A model generated the notes under the pieces. It did not search any database, was not told the DNA's origin, and saw nothing but the letters and a program-made list of their open reading frames with translations. DNA of 5,649 nucleotides from NCBI GenBank assembly GCA_021849435.1, contig JAJZSX010000180.1, positions 1-5,649 of the forward strand, in the 5' to 3' direction. The DNA comes from Actinomycetes bacterium. GTDB taxonomy: Bacteria > Actinomycetota > Acidimicrobiia > Acidimicrobiales > RAAP-2. Shown one piece after another: positions 1 to 4,213 of the stretch (positions are counted from its first letter, which is position 1; every line of letters starts with the position of its first letter). A program made the translations under genes and the position numbers.

Positions 1-383
1 AAACCCTGCGCGCCTTCCGCCGGCACGGCGCGGCCGGCCTGACGCCGTCGCAGATCTCGGCCTTGGCCTCGATCAAGGTCCACGGGCCGCTGCGCCTGAG
101 CCAGCTCGCCACGCTCGAATCGGTCGGCGCGCCGGCAGCGACCCGAGTGGTCGCCTCGCTTGAGGACCTCGGCCTCGTCCAGCGCCACGACGACGTCGCC
201 GACCGGCGGGCCAGCCTCGTCGGCCTCACCGCCCGGGGCCAGAAGACGCTCGTCGAGTTGCGCCACGAGCGCACCGTGGGTCTCAGCGCCAAACTCGCCC
301 AGCTGACGGCGCGCGAGCGCACGTTGATCGAAGCGGCTCTGCCGGTCCTTGAGCGCCTGGCTCACGACGAGCCCGAGGAATAG
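1..383 (+). CDS. MarR-family transcriptional regulator, 5'-truncated by window edge
   Basis: A winged-helix DNA-binding repressor of the MarR type, read in the frame whose first whole codon is at base 3; the start lies outside the window. About 126 C-terminal residues are visible. The open frame continues upstream of the TTG at 63, so that codon is internal: the helix before it (LTPSQISALASI) is a normal part of the fold. Next come the second helix (LRLSQLATLESV), the recognition helix (GAPAATRVVASLEDLGLV) and the wing with the family's Asp-Arg signature (VADRRASLVGLTARG). A C-terminal helical segment suited to dimerisation ends in DEPEE. MarR proteins usually bind palindromes near their own promoter and respond to small ligands; neither operator nor ligand can be read here. 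It lies 55 bases upstream of the ATPase gene on the same strand, so co-transcription or regulation of that gene is possible. The family call is firm; the role is unknown. Confidence 0.88.
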   Translation, partial: TLRAFRRHGAAGLTPSQISALASIKVHGPLRLSQLATLESVGAPAATRVVASLEDLGLVQRHDDVADRRASLVGLTARGQKTLVELRHERTVGLSAKLAQLTARERTLIEAALPVLERLAHDEPEE

Positions 384-427
384 CCCTCATCGTTCTCTCT
401 TCGACGGCGACAGTTGTGGCGCCGTTC

Positions 428-434
428 AAAGGAG
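428..434 (+). promoter_or_regulatory. Ribosome binding site of the AAA+ ATPase gene
   Basis: AAAGGAG is a strong Shine-Dalgarno sequence. Two in-frame ATG codons follow, at 439 (4 bases away) and 442 (7 bases away). It rules out the longer open frame that runs back to 349 inside the MarR gene. The 384-438 gap shows no clear -35/-10 pair. Confidence 0.8.
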
Positions 435-438
435 AGAG

Positions 439-1161
439 ATGATGGACCAATCAGTCGACCAACTGGGGGCGTGCTGGCGCGATCTCGCGGACGTGTTCGC
501 GGCGGGAATCGATCGCGTGCTGCTCTACGGACCGCCGGGCACCGGCAAGACGTACGCGGCGCTGCACGAGGGAATCGTCGACGTCGCCGAGCGCCTTGTG
601 TGCACCGAGGACCTGGCCAGTGGTGACGTCACCGGGACCTGGATGCCCGCCGGCGCCAACTGGCACTTCTATGAGGGCCCGGCGATGCGCGCGTGGCGCG
701 CCCGTGGGGGGCGCGGGGGGCGGCTGGTCGTCGACGAGATCGACCGGGCCTCGGGTGACGCGCTCTCCACGCTGCTCGCGGTGACCGACTCGCCCGAGTC
801 GGCGCGTTGGCGTCACCCCGAGACGGGGGAGTGGTGGCGGCCCGGGCCGGACTTTTCGGTCGTGATGACGACCAACGTCGAGGATCTCGACGAGTTGGCT
901 TCGGCGCTGCGCGACCGATTCGCGGTGGCCCTGCGCATCGACCGGCCCCACCCGGACGCGCTGGGGTCGCTCAGCGCCGACTTGCGCGGGCCGGCGCTCG
1001 CGGGGTCCCTCGCCGATTCCACGCGCCGAGTGTCGCTGCGCAGCTTCTACGCGTTCGACCAGCTGCGGCGCTACCACGGCGACCGACGCGCGGCCGACCT
1101 GGTCTTCGGCGACGCGCGCGCCGTCGGCATCCTCGACGCGCTGACGGTGGGCGGTCTGTGA
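439..1161 (+). CDS. MoxR-like AAA+ ATPase (AAA_5 type)
   Basis: A 240-residue single-domain AAA+ ATPase, expected in the cytoplasm. Visible motifs are Walker A GPPGTGKT (residues 31-38), Walker B LVVDE (96-100) followed by IDRAS, sensor 1 MTTN with Asn146, a probable arginine finger in LRDRF (157-161), and a sensor-2-like region near RRVSLRSF. The segment DVTGTWMPAG...WHFYEGPAMRAW before Walker B is typical of the MoxR/AAA_5 (dynein-related) group. Such ATPases form hexameric rings and act with vWA-domain partners in remodelling or metal-insertion tasks (families such as CobS/CobT and NorQ/NorD). The next gene is such a vWA partner and overlaps this one by 4 bases (GTGA), so the two are probably translated together and act as a pair. 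Either ATG (439 or 442) may be the start. The target of the ATPase is not evident. Confidence 0.9.
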   Translation: MMDQSVDQLGACWRDLADVFAAGIDRVLLYGPPGTGKTYAALHEGIVDVAERLVCTEDLASGDVTGTWMPAGANWHFYEGPAMRAWRARGGRGGRLVVDEIDRASGDALSTLLAVTDSPESARWRHPETGEWWRPGPDFSVVMTTNVEDLDELASALRDRFAVALRIDRPHPDALGSLSADLRGPALAGSLADSTRRVSLRSFYAFDQLRRYHGDRRAADLVFGDARAVGILDALTVGGL

Positions 1162-2492
1162 GCGTCTATCCCGAGTTGGTCACGGGCCGCGCCGACGTCG
1201 TCGACGTCGGCGCGTGGCGAGTGCGGGCGGGCACGACGCAGCGCGGTGGGGCGAGCTGCAACCTTGCCACCCGCGAGATTGAGGTGCCCCTCGAAGCGAG
1301 CAACGTCGCGCGCGTCGTGCGCGCCCACGAGTTGATGCACGCCCGGATCTCGCCCTGCGCGATCGACTGCACCGGGCTGGGTGACGTCGATCCTCGGGCG
1401 CTCGAGTGCGCCGAGGAGTTCCGGGTGAACACCTTGGTCGGGCGGGTCGGTTTCGACCTGGGTCTTCTGTGCGACGGCAGCGAGAAGTTCGGCGCGTCCC
1501 GACTCGCCCTCGATGGCGACTGGCAGCAGGCGGTCTGCTTCCTTCTGGCGGTGCTCGGCACCGGGGGAGAGCGCGACTACCTCGCGGGAATCCGTCGAGC
1601 GCGTCCGGAGTGGATGGCGGGATTGCGGGCGGTGAGAAAGCGAGCCTACGGTGCCGTGGCCGACCTCTCTAACGCGGTGCTCGGGGCCACTGCCCTTGAG
1701 GAGTCGGGTGCGCCAGCGGGCTATGCGCGCGTGACCGTGCCTCTCGCCCGAATGCTCAGCCAGGCGATGTCGGCGCGGCCGCCGGTGGGCGCTGAGGCCC
1801 TGCGCGCATTTCGCCGATCGCTGGAGCCGGGTGGGCGACGCGCGCCGACCGGGCGCTTCGCCGAGTTGGTGGTCGCCCCGAGCGAATTTGTCGTGGCCGC
1901 GCGTGCCGGTCGGGCGCGCGCGCGACGACTCGCGACCACCGGCACGGTGCTCGCGTGCCCGCAGCGCCTACTCACCGATCCACATCGTCGGGCCTTCGCG
2001 CGTCGCGCGCGACCTCTCGGCGGTGTGGTGGTCGTCGACCAGTCGGGCTCGATGGACATCGATGTGGACGCGTTGGCTGCCCTGGTGCGACGCTCGCCGC
2101 GGTGTGTTGTGCTGGGCTACAGCCACCGTCCCGGGGACCTCGGGGCGACGCCGAACGCATGGATCCTCGCGACCGCCGGCGAGGTGGCGACGGTAGTCCC
2201 CTCGGGCAACGTCGGTAACGGCGTCGATGGCCCGGTGCTCGAGTGGGCTCTCTCATTCGCGCGCCGAGGTGAGCCGGTGGTCTGGGTGAGCGACGGACAG
2301 GTCACCGACTCGCACGATCATCCCAGCGGTGATCTCGCGGCCGACTGCGCCGACCTGGTGGCCACGAGGGGCATTCGCCTGGTGCGCAACCTCGAGGACG
2401 CACCGCGAGCCCTGGCGGCCTCGCAGTGGCGCAACGACTATCCCCGTTTTGGCCGTGTCGGAAGAGCAAACCTGATCAAAAGGGGAAAATAG
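1158..2492 (+). CDS. HExxH putative metallopeptidase and vWA-domain protein, partner of the AAA+ ATPase
   Basis: A 444-residue protein starting at a GTG that overlaps the ATPase stop codon (GTGA). The open frame extends far upstream, but that part only shadows the ATPase gene. Near the N-terminus is AHELMH, an HExxH zincin motif (His57, Glu58, His61); ECAEEFRVN about 25 residues later offers a third zinc ligand (Glu83, Glu86 or Glu87). Four cysteines (34, 67, 71, 84) lie around it. The middle (about 100-280) is helical and Arg-rich with no motif I recognise. The C-terminal part is a vWA domain: hydrophobic strand GGVVVVDQSGSM with MIDAS DxSxS (Asp294, Ser296, Ser298) and a second acidic site in WVSDG (Asp379). 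No signal peptide or membrane segment is seen. The layout resembles the DUF2201-type families that pair a putative metallopeptidase with a vWA domain and sit beside MoxR ATPases; this likeness is from memory and not from a search. Whether it cleaves protein is unproven. Confidence 0.82.
   Translation: MSVYPELVTGRADVVDVGAWRVRAGTTQRGGASCNLATREIEVPLEASNVARVVRAHELMHARISPCAIDCTGLGDVDPRALECAEEFRVNTLVGRVGFDLGLLCDGSEKFGASRLALDGDWQQAVCFLLAVLGTGGERDYLAGIRRARPEWMAGLRAVRKRAYGAVADLSNAVLGATALEESGAPAGYARVTVPLARMLSQAMSARPPVGAEALRAFRRSLEPGGRRAPTGRFAELVVAPSEFVVAARAGRARARRLATTGTVLACPQRLLTDPHRRAFARRARPLGGVVVVDQSGSMDIDVDALAALVRRSPRCVVLGYSHRPGDLGATPNAWILATAGEVATVVPSGNVGNGVDGPVLEWALSFARRGEPVVWVSDGQVTDSHDHPSGDLAADCADLVATRGIRLVRNLEDAPRALAASQWRNDYPRFGRVGRANLIKRGK
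1188..1214. repeat. Near-perfect 27-base palindrome inside the start of the vWA gene
   Basis: The 13-base arms 1188-1200 (CGCGCCGACGTCG) and 1202-1214 are exact reverse complements around a single central base. It covers codons 11-19 of the vWA gene (RADVVDVGA), 30 bases after its GTG start. The central part is built from repeated GACGTC units, so it may be chance in GC-rich coding DNA, or it could be a dyad operator or an mRNA structure near the start codon. Confidence 0.6.
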
Positions 2493-2517
2493 CTGACGTC
2501 ACACCCAAGAATTACCC

Positions 2518-2546
2518 TTGCGACGAACGTCTGTTCGCCATAAGAT
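2518..2546 (+). promoter_or_regulatory. Promoter of the SOS/LysM operon (-35 TTGCGA, -10 TAAGAT)
   Basis: TTGCGA (2518-2523) and TAAGAT (2541-2546) are separated by exactly 17 bases, a close fit to the housekeeping sigma consensus. Transcription would begin near 2552-2554, giving a leader of about 23 bases before the ATG at 2576. A LexA box lies entirely within the spacer and a second covers the expected start site, so repression should be tight. Confidence 0.8.
2524..2537. promoter_or_regulatory. LexA operator (SOS box) 1
   Basis: CGAACGTCTGTTCG matches the Gram-positive/actinobacterial LexA consensus CGAAC-N4-GTTCG at every fixed position. It lies between the -35 and -10 elements, where bound LexA would block RNA polymerase. 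Confidence 0.9.
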
Positions 2547-2549
2547 AGG

Positions 2550-2563
2550 CGAACAGACGTTCG
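2550..2563. promoter_or_regulatory. LexA operator (SOS box) 2
   Basis: CGAACAGACGTTCG is a second full match to CGAAC-N4-GTTCG and the exact reverse complement of box 1, including its four spacer bases. It starts 4 bases after the -10 element and ends one base before the Shine-Dalgarno region. The centres of the boxes are 26 bases apart. Confidence 0.9.
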
Positions 2564-2564
2564 T

Positions 2565-2571
2565 AAAGGAG
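2565..2571 (+). promoter_or_regulatory. Ribosome binding site of the LysM gene
   Basis: AAAGGAG lies 4 bases before the ATG at 2576 and directly abuts the right arm of the LexA inverted repeat. It fixes the start codon. Confidence 0.85.
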
Positions 2572-2575
2572 TTCC

Positions 2576-3007
2576 ATGTCGGCCCTAGAAGAGTCCTACG
2601 TCGAAGAGTTCTACCACTCGTCCGCTCCTCGCCTGCGCCCCCTCGAGAGTGCGGCCGGTCCCACGTGGATGACCGGCCCGAGCCTCGCGCTGCGCCGTGA
2701 GCGGCGCACGCAGCGTCTCGTGCGGCGGCGTCGATCCCTTGCCGGACTCGCACTGGTACTCGCGACAGTCGTTCTCGCCTGGCCGGGACACGCTTTTGGG
2801 GGAACGACACAGAGTGGCCTGTCGACCGATCTGGCCACGAGCGCGGTGCTTGCACCAGGGGTGGTCTACGTCGTCCAGCCCGGCGACAGCGTGGACTCGA
2901 TCGCCGCCCTTGTCAATCCGTCGGACCCGGCAGCGGCGCGCGTGCTCTTGGTTCGCGAGCTGCGCAGCGACGTCGTGGTGGTGGGCGAGCACGTCTTGAT
3001 CCCTTAA
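2576..3007 (+). CDS. SOS-induced LysM membrane protein, probable cell-division inhibitor (DivS/ChiZ/YneA-like)
   Basis: A 143-residue protein. Residues 1-39 are a soluble, probably cytoplasmic N-terminus. A strongly basic stretch (RRERRTQRLVRRRR, about 40-53) precedes one membrane segment (SLAGLALVLATVVLAW, about 54-69), giving an N-in, C-out topology. After a linker comes a C-terminal LysM peptidoglycan-binding domain from VVYVVQPGDSVDSIA (about 97) to the final HVLIP. Small membrane LysM proteins under LexA control, encoded beside nrdR, are known as SOS division inhibitors: YneA in Bacillus, DivS in Corynebacterium and ChiZ (Rv2719c) in Mycobacterium. This gene has the twin LexA boxes, the LysM domain and nrdR 31 bases downstream, so the same role is inferred: holding septation while DNA is repaired. 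In those genomes lexA usually lies next door; here an ATPase/vWA operon on the same strand occupies that place. No hydrolase domain is visible beyond LysM. No symbol is assigned because the sequence is too divergent to choose among them. Confidence 0.85.
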   Translation: MSALEESYVEEFYHSSAPRLRPLESAAGPTWMTGPSLALRRERRTQRLVRRRRSLAGLALVLATVVLAWPGHAFGGTTQSGLSTDLATSAVLAPGVVYVVQPGDSVDSIAALVNPSDPAAARVLLVRELRSDVVVVGEHVLIP

Positions 3008-3012
3008 ATTTC

Positions 3013-3017
3013 AAGGA
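3013..3017 (+). promoter_or_regulatory. Shine-Dalgarno-like AAGGA upstream of nrdR (start-site ambiguity)
   Basis: AAGGA lies 6 bases before an in-frame GTG at 3024 but 21 bases before the ATG at 3039. Taken alone it favours a start at GTG 3024, which would add five residues (MYPSF) to the family's usual N-terminus. Confidence 0.4.
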
Positions 3018-3026
3018 TTTCGGGTG

Positions 3027-3032
3027 TATCCT
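3027..3032 (+). promoter_or_regulatory. Possible -10 element for a leaderless nrdR transcript
   Basis: TATCCT fits TANNNT and ends 6 bases before the ATG at 3039, so transcription would begin at or next to the start codon, a common leaderless layout in actinobacteria. The -35 region (TTAAAT at 3004-3009, 17-base spacer) is weak. If real, nrdR and the genes after it also have expression that does not depend on SOS. Confidence 0.4.
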
Positions 3033-3038
3033 TCCTTC

Positions 3039-3509
3039 ATGCGATGTCCTTACTGTGCGGCTGATGATGACCGCGTGGTGGATTCGCGTCTGGCCGAAGA
3101 CGGTGGCGCGATCCGGCGTCGCCGCGAGTGTGCGTCGTGCAACCAGCGCTTCACGACCTTCGAGCGAGTCGAGGAAGTGGGTTTCGCCGTCGTGAAGCGC
3201 TCCGGGGACCGCGAACCTTTCGAGCGCGCCAAGATCCTCTCGGGGGTGCGGGCGGCGTGCAAGAACCGCCCGGTCGACGACGCCGCGATGGGGGCGATCG
3301 CTCTCTCAGTCGAGGAGGCGATGCGCCTGCTGGGTCGCGACGTGACGAGTGAAGAGGTCGGTGTGGCGACCCTTGACGCGCTACGTGGTGTCGACGAGGT
3401 CGCCTACGTGCGCTTCGCCTCGGTCTACAAGGGGTTCGAAGACACCGACGACTTCGCGCGTGAGATCGGCATGCTGGTCAAGTCCACGGCTCCCAAACTT
3501 CGCGGCTGA
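3039..3509 (+). CDS. nrdR: NrdR, ATP-cone repressor of ribonucleotide reductase genes
   Basis: A 156-residue cytoplasmic repressor that senses ATP/dATP and binds NrdR boxes upstream of ribonucleotide reductase genes, limiting dNTP synthesis. The N-terminal zinc ribbon is complete: CPYC (Cys3, Cys6) and CASC (Cys31, Cys34), with the family signature VVDSR...IRRRREC...RFTTFER between and after. The ATP-cone domain follows (about 49-139), with VVKRSGDREPFERAKI at its start and EVAYVRFASVYKGFED near its end. Length and motif order are normal. The ATG at 3039 was chosen because nearly all NrdR proteins begin M(R/H)CPxC; a GTG at 3024 has a better-placed ribosome site. The gene lies 31 bases after the LysM gene, and its TGA overlaps the next ATG by one base. 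No clear NrdR-box pair or nrd gene is present in the window, so its targets lie elsewhere. Confidence 0.97.
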   Translation: MRCPYCAADDDRVVDSRLAEDGGAIRRRRECASCNQRFTTFERVEEVGFAVVKRSGDREPFERAKILSGVRAACKNRPVDDAAMGAIALSVEEAMRLLGRDVTSEEVGVATLDALRGVDEVAYVRFASVYKGFEDTDDFAREIGMLVKSTAPKLRG

Positions 3510-4213
3510 TGCGCGAGTTGCGACTGGCGCCGACGTGCGTTCTCGCCGTCTACGCGCACCCCGACGACGCAGACGTGGCGGCCGGCGGCCTGCTCGCGCG
3601 ACTCGCGGCCGAGGGCGCCGCGGTGCACCTCGTGGTGGTCTGTGACGGGTCCAAGGGCTCGCACGGCTCGAGCGACCCGTCGAGCCTGCGCGCGGCGCGC
3701 CAGGGGGAGTTGCAGCTGGCGGCCGACCTACTCGGGGCGACCTCGGCGCTCTGCCTCGGCCAGCCCGATGGCGAAGTGGTCAACGACGCCTCCCTGCGCG
3801 AAGTGCTGGTTGGACACGTGCGACGACTGCGACCCGAAGTCGTGGTCGGGCCGGACCCCACGGCGACCTTCTTCGACGGGGTCTACGTGAACCACCGCGA
3901 CCACCGCGAGACCGGATGGGCGCTCGTGGACGCCGTCGCACCCGCGGCGGCGATGCCGCTCTACTTTCCCGACGCCGGAGCTGCGCACGGCGTCTCGCAC
4001 CTTCTCCTGTCGGGCACCCACGAGCCCGATGTGGTCTATGACGTGACGACGAGCATCGACACCAAGGCGAAGGCGGTCCTCGCCCACGTCTCTCAGCTCG
4101 GCGGGGACCACGAGGGTGTGCGCGGGGTCGTCTACGCGCGCGCCGAGCGGGCCGGGCGCGAGATCGGGGTGGCCTTCGGTGAAGCCTTCCGACACCTGGA
4201 ACTCGGCCTCTGA
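3509..4213 (+). CDS. PIG-L/LmbE-family zinc-dependent N-acetylglucosaminyl deacetylase-like protein
   Basis: A 234-residue protein of the PIG-L (LmbE-like) fold, expected in the cytoplasm. Zinc-site motif AHPDDAD is at 16-22 (His17, catalytic Asp19, Asp20), followed by GG (26-27). The central VVVCDGSKGSHG (43-53) and RxxRQxE (61-67) are typical of the family, and NHRDH (128-132) supplies the second zinc-binding histidine, His132. The family removes acetyl groups from N-acetylglucosamine conjugates; actinobacterial members include MshB (mycothiol synthesis) and Mca (mycothiol conjugate amidase). This one is shorter than MshB (about 300 residues), and its substrate cannot be told from motifs. 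It starts at an ATG overlapping the nrdR stop (TGATG), so translation is probably coupled. Its 3' end overlaps the likely start of dinB. Its presence between nrdR and dinB is unexplained; a link to thiol or sugar-conjugate detoxification under DNA-damaging stress is only a guess. Confidence 0.9.
   Translation: MRELRLAPTCVLAVYAHPDDADVAAGGLLARLAAEGAAVHLVVVCDGSKGSHGSSDPSSLRAARQGELQLAADLLGATSALCLGQPDGEVVNDASLREVLVGHVRRLRPEVVVGPDPTATFFDGVYVNHRDHRETGWALVDAVAPAAAMPLYFPDAGAAHGVSHLLLSGTHEPDVVYDVTTSIDTKAKAVLAHVSQLGGDHEGVRGVVYARAERAGREIGVAFGEAFRHLELGL

Larger units (their letters stand above)
2523..2564. repeat. Inverted repeat with 17-base arms containing both LexA boxes
   Basis: Arms 2523-2539 and 2548-2564 are perfectly complementary around the 8-base loop ATAAGATA, which holds most of the -10 element. 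Only a transcript reading in from upstream could form the whole hairpin, since the predicted start of the local promoter lies in the second arm. No T-tract follows, so it is not an ordinary terminator. Confidence 0.9.

Noticed and set aside
349..438. Longer start for the ATPase at 349
   Set aside because: It would overlap the MarR gene and ignore the strong AAAGGAG at 428-434 placed for ATG 439/442.
706..723. Two runs of six G separated by three bases, a possible G-quadruplex
   Set aside because: Only two long runs plus GG are present, and they encode the loop before Walker B (RGGRGG); not enough for a firm call.
451..1077. Long minus-strand open frame opposite the ATPase gene
   Set aside because: GC-rich antisense shadow; it has no recognisable domain, while the plus strand has complete AAA+ motifs.
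807..1157. Upstream extension of the vWA open frame over the ATPase gene
   Set aside because: It shadows the ATPase reading frame, is Arg/Ala/Pro-rich with no motif, and the GTG at 1158 in a GTGA overlap is a natural start.
2494..2501. TGACGTCA, a perfect 8-base palindrome just after the vWA stop
   Set aside because: Too short to separate from chance and not matched to a regulator I can support.
4116..4178. GTG at 4116 as the start of dinB
   Set aside because: It would add 21 non-conserved residues overlapping the deacetylase gene; GTG 4179 is closer to the conserved core and has a plausible ribosome site.
3728..4195. Minus-strand open frames opposite the deacetylase gene
   Set aside because: Low-complexity Arg/Gly/Asp/Val composition typical of antisense frames in high-GC DNA.
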